DNA of 64,000 bases from Sternotherus odoratus (GCA_032164245.1 JAVMKO010000006.1:104859310-104923309), one strand, 5' to 3'. Positions 21,766 through 34,656 are shown, counted from the stretch's first letter. Numbers and translations: made by a program. The notes: generated by a model not told the origin, from the letters alone.

Positions 21766-24199
21766 CTTGTCCTCCCAATGTTACAATCAGTTCCTGGCTG
21801 AGCTAGTAGAGAAAGTCTTCCTAACCACAGACATGTTTGTTTAAATGATAAAAGTTTTAAAATGTTATTCAAAAATTCACATAAGTTGGGCAAGTCCTGC
21901 GAAGTCCTGTCTTGTTCATCCCCCCGACCCCACCCCTTTCCCCCGCTGTTAGCCTTTTCTCTATAACCTCAAGTACTTCGTCCAGGCTGATTTACAACAT
22001 CCCAAGTACAGCTGGACTAAAAATTTGTAAAGAATCACCGAGTCCATCAATTTTGTTTCTTCTCAGTTTGCCCATTCCCCATGGATAGATAGTGATGTTC
22101 CTGAATTTATTTATTTAGTCTGAATTATTTTCTGAATAAGTGTGAAGGTAGTTTGCTGTGAGTATTTAATATCTGCTTCACTGACATACGTGGCCACATG
22201 GTATGTGCGTTCCCTTATTGGATGGGTTTGCCTCTTAGATTCAGATTTTTAGTTTGAACACTGAAACTTGGTAGATTGATGATAATGATGATAATGATAA
22301 TGAATGGGACATGGCAATACCAGAATATAAAATGTACAGGAATGACAGAGTAGGTTGTGCTGGTGGGGTAGTGGGACTATATGTGAAGGAAAGCACAGGA
22401 TCAAATATAGTGAAAATCTTAAATTAATTCAACTATATCAGAGAATCTATATGGATAGAAAATCCATGTTTTAATAATAAGAGTATAGCAGTAATAAACT
22501 ACTGATCACCTGATAAAGATGTTGAAAGTGATTGTGAACTGTTCCAGGAGATTAGAGAGGCTATAAGAATAGAAAATTCAGTACTAACGGGAATTTCAGC
22601 TATCCTCATATTGACTGGGTACATGTCACATTAGGACAGGAGGCAGAGATCAGGTTTCTAGACAACATGAATGACTGCTTCATGGAGCAGCTTGTCCTGG
22701 AATCCACACAGGGACAGGCAGTTCTTGACTTTGTATTATGTGAGGCAGAGGATCTGGTCCAAGAGATTAAAGTAGCTGACCTGCTCAGTAATAGCAACCA
22801 TATTGTAATTTAATTTAACAAAAGAATCTCCCACTATAGCATTTGACTTCAGAAAGGGGAACTACACAAAAATTAAGCTAATTAAACAGAAATTAAAAGG
22901 AACAGACACAAGAGTGAAATGTCTGCAAGTTGCATGGGAAGTTATTTAAAATATCGTAATACAGATTCAAATTAAATGAATACCAAAAATTAAAATAAAA
23001 TAGTAAAACAAACAACAAAAAACAAACAAAAAAAGGCCACCTTAGAGGTGGAGGGAGCTGCTGGGAAGAGGAGAGCAGTTCTCTGATGGGAGCCTAGGTA
23101 GGAAGGATTGTGTCTCTGGAGGGCTGAGAGAACTGGACAGAGCAGCACTCTGGACAAAGCAGTGCTGCTAGCAGGAACCAGGGTAGTCAGAGACAGCTCT
23201 TGGGTGTCTGCTGAGGTTTGCAGGCTGAGGCCCTGAGGAAAGGGCAAACAGGATACGGGGCCACAAGAAAGTGGCCAGATACCTCTCTACAGTAATCATT
23301 AAGGGAAGTGGCTGAACAGTGGAGTAAAGGTCCCCAGAAAGAGGTGAGCACAGTGTGTGGCACGGTGCGAGGGCTCTGTCGCTGAAGAGGACACAGTGGT
23401 CCTTGGAGAAATGTGGGTCCTATAGCTGGAGTGATGGTGGTGAGGCAGCACCTGAAGAGTTTACACTAACATGTAGAGCTAATTCCCAAGACAATCAGCA
23501 GGGGGCGCCAGAGTGATGAGAGAAGCACGTTACAGAGCCCTAAAGGAAGACAAGATCATTATGAAGAAGCTAAATTAATTTTTTGCATTGATCCTTCACT
23601 GCAGAGAATGTGAGGGAGATTCCCAAACCTAATTCATTTCTTTTAAAGTGACAGGTCTGAGGAATTGTCCCCAGATTGTGGTTTCAATAGAGCAGCTTTT
23701 TTGGGGGTGGGGGAGAGAATATTAAACAACAATAAGTCCCCAGAACCAGACGGCATTTACCCGAGAGTTCTGAAGGGACTGAAATATGAAATTGCAGAAC
23801 TACTATTTGCGGTATGTAACCTATCACTTAAATCAGCTTCTGTTTCGGATGACTGGAGTATGGCTAATGTGATGTCTATTTTTCAAAAAGACTCCAGAGG
23901 CAATACTGGCAATTATAAGCCAGTAAGCCTAACTTCAGTGCTAGGTAAATTGGTTGAAACTATAGTAAAGAACAGAATTACCAGACACATAGAAAACACA
24001 ATTCACTGGGCAAGAGTCAATATGGCTTTTCTAAAGGGAACTCATGCCTCACCAACCTGTTTGAATTTTTTGAGGGTGTCAACAGTCATATGGACAAGGG
24101 TGATCCGGTGAATGTAGGGTACTTGGACTTTCAAAATACCTTTGAAAAAGTCCCTCATCAAAGGCTCTTAAGCAAAATAAGCAGTCACAGGATAAGAGA

Positions 24200-24335
24200 G
24201 AAGGGCCTGCATCCGACGAAGTGGGTATTAGCCCACGAAAGCTCATGCTTCAAAACTTTATAGTTAGTCTTTAAGGTGCCACAGGACTTTGTTAACTCTG
24301 CTATTCCAGACTAACACGGCTACCACCCTGACTCT
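24200..24335. mobile_element. Short interspersed element inside the LINE
   Basis: Carries GCATCCGACGAAGTGGGTAT, then CCCACGAAAGCTCATGCTT and CCAGACTAACACGGCTACCA, the hallmarks of a very abundant reptilian interspersed repeat (class not assigned here). LINE coding resumes just after it. Confidence 0.7.
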
Positions 24336-24455
24336 TGTGGATCAGTAATTCATTAAAAGACAGGAAACAAAGCGTAGGAATCAATGGTCAGTTTTCACGG
24401 TGTAGAGAAGTAAATAGCAGGTTCCTCCAGTGAGCTATATGTGCTTTTCAACATA

Positions 24456-25027
24456 CAGTGAAACCTCGATATAACGGACTAATTCGGGCGAGGGGGTGTC
24501 CGTTAAAGCCGAAAGTCCGTTATTTAATAATTTTTTTAAATTATTAAATAACGGACTTTCGGATGACAATGGACACCCCCTCGCCCCAATTAGTCCGTTA
24601 TATAGAGGTTTTACTTTTATCACGGCCGGGAGCTGTGAGTCAGCCCGCCCGGTGGCAGCCAGCAGCCCGCCCGCCCGGGACCCCGGCTGCTGGGACCCGG
24701 GTGGGAGCCGTCAACCCGCCCACCCGGGTCCTGGCTGCTGGGACCCGGGCGGGAGCTGTCAACCCGCCCGCCCCAATCCCCGGCTGCCGGGACCTGGGCG
24801 GGCTGGCAGCGGGGAGCCGGGAGCAGCCAGCCCGCCCGCTGCCTGGACCGGGGAGGCAGCGGGGAGCCTGGAGCCGGCAGCCCGGCAGCCAGCCAGCCAT
24901 CCCACCCGCAGGCGGGAGCCGGGCGGGAGCTGGCAGCCCCCAATAACGGAATTCGGATGCATCGGAAATTTTGTCCGTTGCATCCAAAGTCCGTTAAATC
25001 GGGGTCCGTTAAATCGAGGGTTTACTG
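24456..25027. mobile_element. Pogo/Tigger-like element inserted in the LINE
   Basis: Starts CAGTGAAACCTCGATATAAC and ends TCGAGGGTTTACTG, both flanked by TA (24454-24455 and 25028-25029). The left 160 bp is itself a palindrome around 24535, with arms CCGAAAGTCCGTTATTTAAT and their complement. 24620-24945 is a GC-rich insert of CCCGCCCG/GGGACCCGGG repeats. No transposase remains. Confidence 0.88.
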
Positions 25028-25240
25028 TATTCATAAATGATCTAGAAAAGGGGATAAAGAGTGGGGTAGCACAATTTGCAGATGATATAAAATTACTTAA
25101 GATAGTTAAGTCCAAAGCAGACTGCAAAGGGTTACAAAGGGATCCTACAAACCTGAATGGGCTGCAAAATGGCAGATGAAATTCAGTGTTGATAAATGCA
25201 AATTACTTTGCATTTAAAAATATAACCCCAACTCTACGTA

Positions 25241-25900
25241 CAAAATGATGGGGTGTAAGTTAGCCATTATCTGTCAAGATAGTTTCAACAAGTGTAATGA
25301 TCCTTCTTTTTGGCAGGTGTGCTAAATCCTTCTTCTGCAGTTCCACCAGGGCTACTGGAACTCTGATTCAGTTATCTCCTGGACTGCATGGTGTGGGGTG
25401 GGGGGGGAGGTGTCTCTTTCTAACTTCAGCCTGCCCTTCAGGTGCTCATCTCCTTTAAATATGTCTTTAGAGTCTGTTACATGGTTACCGTTCTCCCTCC
25501 TCTCTCACCTTGAGGATATTCTGTTCTTGTACTGTGATTAGAACCATGGTTTGCAGTGTCCTGTTGCCATGCAATGGGTGGAATTCTTGAGTGTCAATGT
25601 CCTGGGGTGTGCAGGGGGCTTGGCAACTACAGGGTTAATGGAAAACTGACTACCTGCTCAGCTGGGGCTGATTGATGGCCTTGCAGCAGCTGTAAAGGTA
25701 AAAGGGCTGTGAGCCAGGAGGGCAGTGGCTGCCAGAGAGATGGCAGGACTAGAGAGAAGGTCCCTTCAACAGGCTGGCTAGGAACTGCCAGAGAAGTCAG
25801 CCTTCCAGGGAGGGAGAACCAGGCTGAGAAATTTTGGTAAGCCTGCTGAGGAGAGAGCCTCATGTCTGTGGGCTTGTCTTTTGAAATAGTGCCATTTAAT
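25241..25900. other. Intron sequence, nothing recognised
   Basis: No element ends, repeats or exon-like frames were identified. Confidence 0.4.
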
Positions 25901-25909
25901 CTTACTGTT

Positions 25910-26640
25910 ATTTTCCTCTACGGTAGGAAACCTCTTCTCCAGATCTTCATTCTACCACAGATTCTCCTCTCACTGAGTTTCTCTAACAGCCTGTCATGCC
26001 AGACTCCATTAAATGCTGCACCGAGTTTAAAAAAAGAATCCCATTGGCTTTTGCTGGAAGCCACCGATAAAGCAAAAGCCACCAGTAAGAGGCTGCCAGA
26101 AGGCAACCAGCAGGTCTGTAATTGAGTGAAAAGGCCTGTAAGTCTTCTTTTAGAAGACACCATAGAAGCCTTGACTGTGCCATTCTTTCCCTTACATTGC
26201 AAAGGTTAAAGATATAAGCCAATAGCTGCCTGGAAATAGAGGGATTCTTGCCAGTCTTCAGAGGAACAATAACTGCTGATTTCCACCAATTAGGCACCTT
26301 CCTTTTTATCCTTGAGTAATTTCTGATGTCCAACCTGGCTCCAGCCTTCTTCCCAGGTCTTTATCATATGGCCATAGATGTGGTGCAACCCAGAGATTTG
26401 CTTGGTTCAAGCATCTCTATTGCATCTTCTAGATCATGTATGAGGAAGATCTTTCTGAAGCCATGGAACTCAGGTCTACGTTCATGTTTTTGAATTATCT
26501 TTGTTGTTCTTCCTAAATACTCTATTGTACATGTTTTTGCAATGGTTCTATCATCATCATCATATATGAATCTGCTCATCTTGGCAAAAAGTTTGAACAG
26601 CATATTCACAGGCTTTGTCATCTAATACCTCTGCACTTTT
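25910..26640 (-). pseudogene. Non-LTR reverse-transcriptase remnant, minus strand
   Basis: In shifting minus-strand frames the order HDLEDAIEMLEPSKSLG, VPNWWKSAVIVPLKTGKNPS and FKLGAAFNGVWHDRLLEKLS matches the start of a LINE reverse transcriptase (EAI..LK..KA.G, P..WR.A.VI.L.KPGK, LSAAFDTVWH..LL.KL). Frameshifts and missing segments show decay. It is a different LINE lineage from the one at 22260-25240. Confidence 0.65.
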
Positions 26641-26929
26641 ACTTTTCAGGCTATTGGTGTTATTTAAATTGCAAGCCTTTGTTTGTTCTCAATTTGCTTC
26701 AGTATCATCCATCAATCTTTTCCTCTGTGAGGATTCAGTCTTATTAAACTAAACTGGCTCTTTGTTAAAGCGACTATTTACAGAGCTGCAGTAATTGGAG
26801 CTTAGCATTCAAGCCATGCGCATGTAGACTGCCCTGCTGGTGCTTCCTCCATACTCTTCCCTCCTGCAACTTGTGCTCCTTCCTCTAAGTTCCATGTTGG
26901 TTGCTACAATTTCTAATCATCATTCAACC

Positions 26930-27835
26930 TTTGTGACATTTGTGGATCTGTCACCTGGGTAAAATATGCTGCTACTCTGGACCAGTAAGCTGACTATATA
27001 TTCATCCTCACTTCCTGCCCTACTGAGAAGAAAAGTGGGGACAAGGACGTCAGCAGGTGGAGTAGTAAACAAGGAAGGTGGGGAGAAAGAAGAATGTATG
27101 CATTGCTTGAAGGACTGCATATGAGCAGAGCTGGATGAATAACTGTTGTGGTTTTTTTGGTTTGGTGGTGGTGCCAAACAAATAATAATTTAAAACAATA
27201 TTTGGTTTGCATCAAACCAAATCTAAAATATTTTGATATTTTTGGTGATTCAAAAAAGTTAATTTGGGGCCTGTTCCAGAACAGGAATTCAAACCTGGCT
27301 TTCCCACATCCACTGGGCTAATTGTTATGAGAGGACTGGGGAGGGAACAGCAGCACCACCTCCTCCTTCTCTTCTGGCCATTTTATGAATGGTCCTGTCT
27401 CCTGGGTAGAATGTAGAGCTACTCTGGACCAGGAAGAATGACTGCTGACTATATATTCATCCTCACATCTGCCCTAATGTGATGTTCAGAGAAGAAAAGT
27501 GGGGGCAAGGAAACCATCAGGTGGAGCAGTATACAGGGGAGGTGGGGAGAAGGAAGAATTCCCTCATTGCCTGAAGGATTGCATATGGGCGGAGCTAGAT
27601 GAAAAGTTTTTTAAAAAATGGGTTTGCCTTAAACTAAATCTCTTTTTTTTGAAATTTTGGTAACTCAAAAAAGTTAATTTGGGGCCTGTTCCAGAGCAGG
27701 ATTTCAAATCTGGCTTTCCCACAGGTACTGGGCTACATGTTATGAAAGGACTCAGGGGGTGGGAGGCACGGAGAGAAGAGGGAACAGCAACACCATCTCC
27801 TTCTTCTCCTCTGGCCATTTTATAAATGGCTGAAA
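26930..27835. repeat. Direct tandem duplication, about 448-bp period
   Basis: 26995-27380 and 27445-27830 share GACTATATATTCATCCTCAC, GGTGGGGAGAA, GGATTGCATATG, AAAAAGTTAATTTGGGGCCT and CTCTGGCCATTTTAT in the same order. It lies directly upstream of the giant GVIN exon, within the intron. Confidence 0.8.
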
Positions 27836-28175
27836 CTACTCATGTCAAATTTGCAATAGTTTTAGGCCAATCAAAACCACATTTCTCGTTGAATACACGC
27901 CCTGTCAGAAAGACTTTCCCCAGCTCCACTTATGTGAGACATTTCAATTAAGGTAACTGAGTGTGACAGTTGGGTCAAATCTGTGACACTTGCTCCAGAT
28001 AAATGATGCCTGGGTACTGCAGCCACAACACCCCTCTAAGTGGCTGTCACTTACAAGGAACGTGCAGGCCTCTGTGATTTTTGTTCTGTAAGTTACATTA
28101 CAGCCCTAATGCCAAAATAACAATTATAACGGTTTTAGTTTAACAAAGTGTTCATGTTGTATCCCCTTTCTGCAG

Positions 28176-31100
28176 AGCAAACAAAAACCCTTCAGAACAT
28201 TGAGTCAAAGCTAAAAATGGAGAAATACAGAAGCAGGAAACTAAAGCCGAGAGATGTCCTGGAAATCACCTCAGAAAGTGGAAAGAACTGGACTCCCCAG
28301 ACAACAGGAGATTTACTGTGGCATTTCCTGAGGAAGCTCATGGCTCTGAATGGGACAGCCAGAAGCACAAACCTTGAGCATAGGGCACCAGATGATCAAA
28401 CACTAAATATGGACAAAGAGAAGGTGGGTATTTGTGAAGATTATATTACATTCACTGACCCTGACACCAGTGATTCCCTGCACCCCCTCGATGTTCTCTG
28501 TGCCGTTCTGCTTTGCTCAGACAGTTTCCTGCAGCAGGAGATCCTGTCCAAAATGTCCATGTGCCAGTTTGCCCTCCCGCTGCTGCTACCCGCCCTCGAC
28601 ACCCGCAAGTGCACCCTGATGCTGTGGGCCATGAGGGACATTGTGAGGAAGTGGAGGCCGCACTGCCTGGGAGAGAACAGAGGGTTCAGAGAGGAGAGCC
28701 TGGTGCTCACGTCACTGCCAACCATTTCCTTTGTGCGGCTGGGGAGCTGCAGCTTCTCCAAGTCCAAACTCCTCAATGAGGTTCTCAGCCCCTCCCAGCA
28801 GTATCACGATTTCTTCATCCATCAGGACATGGAGTCTGGGAATGTCCCCCGGGAAATCGCAGACGGTCTGGTCGAGATTTCCTGGTATTTTCCTGTGGGG
28901 AGGAAGAATTCCGATGTTTTCCCAGAGCCCGTCGCGGTTACAAACCTGCGGGGAGACATTGAGTCCCACTGGACACAGTTCAGCTTTTTAACGGAGATCT
29001 CCTCAGCAGTGTTCATAGTTACTGAGAACATCAGTGAGAGAGAATACGCACTGTTATCATCTCTGCAGGGATCAGCCACTACATACTACTTCATCTTCAA
29101 TAAACAGTCTGGGAAAGCAGGCGAAACACTGGGATTCCTGAATAAATTGGCCCCAGTGCTGAAACTCAGCAAGTCACATGTGCTGCAGAAAGGACGTGCC
29201 ACAAATCAGGCCGCATATGTAAAAGTTCTGCAGTCTGCAATAGCAGCTGTAATGAAGTCTTCTCCCAAGAGAGTGAGTATAGAAGCCATGACTGAGACAG
29301 CGCGTCAATTAGGCCTCCAGGTAGATGAGGATAATAAGGAATGTCAGAGTGCTAGAGAATATGCAAAGGAAATCACCTCACAAATAAAAGACGTGGCAAA
29401 GTACAAGAGGGAAAAGCTGAAACTCCAAGGGGAGAAATGGAAAAACGTGGCTGAAGTGGAAAAAGAAATGTGCCGAATGAGAAAACAAGAAGACATCTCT
29501 CTTGAGAAATACAAGTCCCAACTGAAAGCGCAGTTATTAGAGTTACGTGTTCAGCAGAATAAACATGACCTTACTGATGGTTTGACTACATTTATCAAGG
29601 GAACAGGAGAACTGCCTCCCGAGGAGAAACATTATTTCCTGAAATGGATGAAGTTTGACCTGGATCATATTGCTCGGGGGAATCTTTCTAAACTACGGGA
29701 TCAATATAAAGAGAAATGCAAAAACTCAAAAGATGACCCCGAAATGTTTGCAGAACTAGACAAATTAATTGCTGCCGGTTCCTTAGGGGTGGAGCATTTC
29801 ATGCGTGAGTTGGGGCAGTTTTATGAGGCTGAATGTTCAATGATTGAAGAAGGTACAATGGTAGAAAAGCAAAGGCAATTCACCCTCCTTCCAGGCATAC
29901 AAGCTGACCTGCTGCTAGAAGGGTTTTCCATGGAGCTGATCGACGGAGATGTATCCAACATCCCACTGCAGTGGGTGACAGATGTTCTGACCCAGCTCCA
30001 TGCCAAGCTGGGGGGAAGGTCCAGAATGCTGGTTCTAACAGTGCTGGGAGTGCAGGGCACTGGGAAATCCACCCTCCTCAACACCATGTTCGGCCTGCAG
30101 TTGGCAGTGAGCAGCGGCCGATGTACACGAGGAGCCTTCATGTCACTCATTAAAGTGGCAGAGAACTTTCAGCGGGAACTGGACTGTGATTTCATCCTGG
30201 TGATAGACACAGAAGGTCTGAAAGCCCCTGAACTGGCCAAGTTGGAGGATAGTTATCAACACGACAATGAGCTGGCCACGCTGGTGGTTGGACTGAGTGA
30301 CATAACCATCGTTAACCTGGCCATGGAGAACGCCACCGAAATGAAGGATGTTCTGCAAATTGTGGTCCATGCCTTTCTCAGAATGGAGGAAATCGGACAA
30401 AAAGCCAACTGCCAGTTTGTGCATCAGAACGTCAGTGATGTGTCTGCGCATGACCAGAACATGAGGGACAGGAAACACCTCCTGGAGCAGCTGGATAAAA
30501 TGACCAAAGCTGCAGCAAACATGGAAAAGAAAGGCAAAGAGATGAATTTTTCTGATATTATGGATTATGATCTGGAAAAACACAATTGGTACATTCCTGC
30601 CCTGTGGCACGGAGTCCCTCCCATGGCTCCAGTGAATTTGGGATACAGTGAAAATGTTTATGAATTAAAGACATATTTGTTTGAATTTCTGAAAGGCTGT
30701 TCACAAAAGAGATCCCCGAAGGACATTCCCCAGTTTATTGAATGGGTGAAGAGTCTGTGGAATGCTGTCAAACATGAGAACTTCATCTTCAGCTTTAGAA
30801 ACAGCCTCGTCGCTGAAGCCTATAACCAGCTGTCTGTGAAGTATTCTGAGTGGGAATGGGGTTTCCGGAAGGAGATACATCTCTGGGTATCTGAAAGGGA
30901 AACTTTAATCCAAAATCAGCCACCAGATAAACTAGATGTTTTAACCAAACTAAAAAATGAGGCACAGGACAAACTGATGCAAGAAGCAAAGAAGATTTTG
31001 GATCATTTAAAAGAATATTTTGAAAGTGGAGCAGCAAATCTGCACCTGATAGAAAAGTACAAAGAAGATTTTAGGAGAAGTGCAAATGGTCTCAGGAATG

Positions 31101-32917
31101 AACTGGAGAGTTATTCATTCAGCAAGTTGGCAGAAGCAAATGAAATTAGAAAAGGCCGACATAAAACAGACACTATCCTATTGGAGTACAAGAAAAAAAT
31201 TGAAAAGAAAGTTGACGGGCTTCTGAACCATTGCAGGGAAAGCAAATGCAAACTAAATAATGATGAACTGGAGGAGGAATTTGACAAGATGTGGAAAGAA
31301 ACATTGTCAGAATTATCACTCAATCCTCTATTGAAACGCATCATATATGAAAATATGGAGTTCCAACTGAGAAATAACCTAATGAATAAGGGCAGTGCAG
31401 TGTGGCAGATGTTAGAGGATGCGAGAAGATTGCCTACTTATAATACACAAAATTTCAAAATGAAAAAGGAATACTTAGACTTTAAAATATTCAAAGGTCT
31501 GAAAACATTAGTGTCAGCTGTGAAAGAACGCTTTACACGGGAATGCTGGCAAAAAACAGAAGCTCTTGCTAAATCCATAATAGATGAGTGCACTAGTTAC
31601 ACTGAAAAAAAGATAAATTGCAAAGCAGATTATGATGAAACTTATTGCAGAGAGTTGTTGCAGATGATTGACGAGAAGCTTCAGCAGGCTAACGACCAAA
31701 ACCTTCACACCAGCGTCTGCTTTGAAGTTGACCTGAAGCTTCACATTTTGGGGGATGCAGCTCGGGAATTTCAGAAGATGCACGAAGAATTCATTACAGA
31801 AAATGATCCTCTGCAGCGTCTGTGGAAACTGAAACCTCAGTATCTCTCCACGTTCAAAGCTCTGTACTCAGAGAAGGATGAGTGTCAGGACAGGGCCTGG
31901 GATTTCTGTGATCAGTGTCTGAGACCTGCCCTGGTGGACTATGTGAACAAGAGACTTGGGACAGAAATCGTGGACAACATTCTCAGCAATGGACAGTCTA
32001 CTGAGTACAGCACCCGGAGCTATTTCCAATTCTTTGTTCTGAAGCAGCTGTTGGAAGAAAATAACTTTAACAATTACGTGCAATACACAAGGAATTATGT
32101 CAAATTTATCAAAAAACGGATAAAGACACACGTGTTAACGCTCTACAGAGAGAAGGCAAATTTGGGAGATTTGGAGAAAAGGATTCTCTCCCCAGTAATT
32201 AATAAACTCCGTGATGTTCTGAAAAACTCCAAAGGTGAGGCAACTGAGACAGTCTCTGCCTTTATAGACAACTTTTGTGAAAAGCTGCAGCAGGATCTAG
32301 TCATTCCCAGGGACAGCTTAGAGGTGATACTGTTTAAAAACACAGCCCGTGCAGACCAATTTTCAGGTTTTATAGAACAGTTTATTCCTGAGCTGGAAAA
32401 ACAAGTTTTATCCACCTTTGAAAATCTGGACATTGAGTCAAAACTTTTAAAACTTGCAGTGAGGCCCCAGGATGAGATCTTCAAGCGAGTGTTCGGCTGT
32501 GGGAAGCAGTGTCCATTCTGTAAAGTCCCCTGTGAAGTACAAACCCATGAACATAAGGAGCATTCTGCGTCTGTGCATCGACCTGAAGGATTAGGGGAAT
32601 ACTGGAGGATTACAACAGGGAGACTTGTCTCTGATATATGCTCCTCTGCCGTATATTCCAATAACAGATTCATCTGTACAGAGACAAAATGGGAACCTCA
32701 TCCTTATAAAGATTATCGCAAATTTTTTCCAGACTGGCGCATTCAGCCAGATCCCAGCATCACAACTTCCGATTACTGGAAGTTTGTTTTCAAGGAATTC
32801 AATGACCAGTTTGCTAAGAAGTTTGGTGCTCAACCTGCTGATCTCCCTGAGGACTGGGGTAGAATAACCAAAGAGCAGGCACTGGAGAGCCTAAAGGAAG
32901 CCTTTATGATGAAGTAA
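28176..32917 (+). CDS. GVIN1: GVIN/VLIG-family very large interferon-inducible GTPase, giant exon
   Basis: About 1,580 codons in one uninterrupted exon, typical of the VLIG family (interferon-induced dynamin-superfamily relatives, soluble, cytosolic/nuclear). The acceptor CCCCTTTCTGCAG ends at 28175 and the stop TAA is 32915-32917. Residues are counted from 28148. A URGCP/VLIG-like N-terminal domain lies at about 95-370 (LHPLDVLCAVLLCSDSFLQQ). A charged coiled coil lies at 400-480. The G domain has the P-loop GVQGTGKSTLLN near 635, the switch segment SGRCTRGAF and the G3 motif DTEGLKAPE near 687. A long helical region follows, then a Cys/His cluster (CGKQCPFCKVPCE...H...H) near 1455 and the conserved VLIG C-terminus. 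No frameshift or stop was seen, so the gene looks functional, unlike human GVINP1. An upstream in-frame GTG at 28148 belongs to the intron. The combined repeat and giant exons (about 1,760 residues) are shorter than mouse Gvin1 (about 2,400). Confidence 0.93.
30036..30230 (+). other. G domain core of the GVIN protein
   Basis: Encodes the nucleotide-binding core: VLGVQGTGKSTLLNTMFGLQ (G1), RCTRGAF (G2 Thr) and VIDTEGLKAPE (G3). All key residues (Gly, Lys, Ser of the P-loop; Asp, Gly of G3) are present, so GTP binding should be intact. Confidence 0.9.
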
Positions 32918-34022
32918 AAGACAAACTGAGAAATTGTTGTGAGTGGAAAGTTACAGAAGTTTATTTTCTTTAAATGTGGCATGTGAAAAAGACCTGTCTC
33001 GCCTACATATGTAATATTGTTTCTATTTTAATATCAGACACATTTTTCAGCTTCCAAACAGATAAAGGAACAATGCTTTTTCACATTTCACATCACATAG
33101 AATTTACGACAAAAGACGAGGGAAAGACCCAGATGTGGAGTTTCTGCATCTTTGTCTTAAGGGCCAAATGACCAAAATCCCAATTTTGTCCTCACCACTG
33201 AATTTTTCTGGTGCAGTGGTACCATGTAGTGACCTGCAGACCTCCACAGAGTCCCCTGAATACCAACCGTCCACTTCTGCTACTTAAAGCATCAATAACC
33301 TGCACATTTGCGGCTAATCTGACACCAAATAGCCTGGCCCTGATGCTCACCTTCCTGGGGTAACACCTGGAATGGAAAAAGCACTTCAGAATTGCCAATG
33401 AGGGAGGTTTGCAGCGTAACATAATGGGGAAGGGAGGGATGCAGGCAGCAAACCCCACAAGCCCATCCCATCCCTAGGAATGGTCCTTCCATCTGCCCTG
33501 ATTTCTTCCCCGCACCCTCCCCGTCATCCAGGGCAATAAGGCTGAGAAGCCAGCGTGCTATTGGATATTCCCCCTGTGATTGCCGGCCACCTTCTGCATG
33601 GTGGGTGCTGTGGGGAGCAGCCAGGGAGGGCAGCTAGCGCTGCTAAGAAATCCGTGGTCCCAGGTGCAATGTCACATGCTGCCATTTGGATTTATTTTGT
33701 GTATAAATCATCAAGAATTCCCAAAGAAAATTAAACAAGAGAAATGGTTTCCAGGAGAGAGAGACGAGCTGTGAAGAGAGGAGCAGCCTGAGTACAAATT
33801 ATTTCCCCATTGATTTTCTGTGAATAAATATCGCACCAGGTAGCTGCCATAGAACTGAGCTCTGTATATTTTTAGTCTCCTTTTGATGATAACATGGATA
33901 AAAGACACATTTAAGTGAGCATTGTTAAAAATATCAATACGTAGGTATACCCACAGCGCAGCCCTCCACGTTTCTGCCTAGCCCACCTCAGGCCCACTAC
34001 GGAGAAGAGGCTGCCCCTGTGG
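32918..34022. other. GVIN 3' UTR and flank
   Basis: AT-rich, without long frames or recognisable element ends. Probably contains the 3' UTR. Confidence 0.4.
33823..33828 (+). promoter_or_regulatory. Candidate polyadenylation signal for GVIN
   Basis: AATAAA about 0.9 kb after the GVIN stop. It is the first canonical signal I found downstream on the + strand; use is unproven. Confidence 0.35.
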
Positions 34023-34030
34023 ATCTGGAC

Positions 34031-34656
34031 CAGGGGTGGGCAAACTACAGCCCGTGGGCTGGATCTGGCCTGCGGGACCGTCCCATCTGGCCCTCCAGCC
34101 AGGAAGGCTGCCCCCGGCCCCTCCCGCAGAGCCATGCCACCGTGCAGCAGAGCTCTGAGGAGTGAGGCTGCATGCTCCCATGAGGCAGCATGTTTGGCTT
34201 CGTCCAGAGCCAAACACACTCCCGCCCTCCCCCAGATCCATGCCGCCCTGCAGCAGGACTCTGGGGGGTGGGGATGAGCACTCGGGGAAGTGTGTTTGGC
34301 TCCAAGCAGAGCCAAGCACGTTGCTAGAAGCCTCATGGTAACAGGGGGCAGGCCAGGTTGGAGGGTTTGGATAAGAGACGGGGGTAGTCAGGGGAAAGGG
34401 AGCAGGGTGGGATGGGGTGGGGTCCCAGGGTGGTGGTTAGGGGCGGGGGGGGTCTCTGGAGCGGGCAGTCTGGGGGCAAGGAGCAGGGGGATGGATGAGT
34501 TGGGGGTTTTGAGGGGGCAGTCGGGCAGGAAGTAGGAGGGACCAGATAGGGGGCAAAGCCAGGCTGTTTAGGGAGGCTCCGCCTTCCCTACCCGGTCCTC
34601 CATATAATTTTGTAACACTGATGTGGACCTCAGGCCAAAAAGTTTGCCCACCCCAT
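34031..34656. mobile_element. hAT-type element, CAGGGGTGGGCAAACT ends
   Basis: Left end CAGGGGTGGGCAAACT; right end AGTTTGCCCACCCC followed by AT. The exact 8-bp target duplication ATCTGGAC lies at 34023-34030 and 34657-34664. No transposase. Related fragments occur at 12246-12261 and 12560-12575. Confidence 0.92.

Larger units (their letters stand above)
22260..25240 (+). mobile_element. LINE (CR1/L2-like non-LTR retrotransposon) remnant, pierced by insertions
   Basis: Broken + strand coding sequence of a non-LTR retrotransposon in the natural order. The endonuclease-like part lies at 22290-22960 (MAIPEYKMYRNDRVGCAGG). The linker and RT start lie at 23545-24111 (NNNKSPEPDGIYPRVLKGLK, GNYKPVSLTSVLGKLVETI). 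RT motif A (YLDFQNTFEKVPHQRLLSK) is near 24119-24180, and motif C (FINDLEKG, then QFADDIKLL) at 25030-25100. Stops and frameshifts make it non-functional. It is interrupted near 23000-23540 by unassigned sequence, at about 24195-24345 by a short element, and at 24456-25027 by a pogo-like element. Confidence 0.85.

Noticed and set aside
28148..28175. Start of the giant GVIN protein at the GTG of position 28148
   Set aside because: GTG is not an expected initiator, and a pyrimidine-rich TTTCTGCAG acceptor at 28175 shows this is intron.
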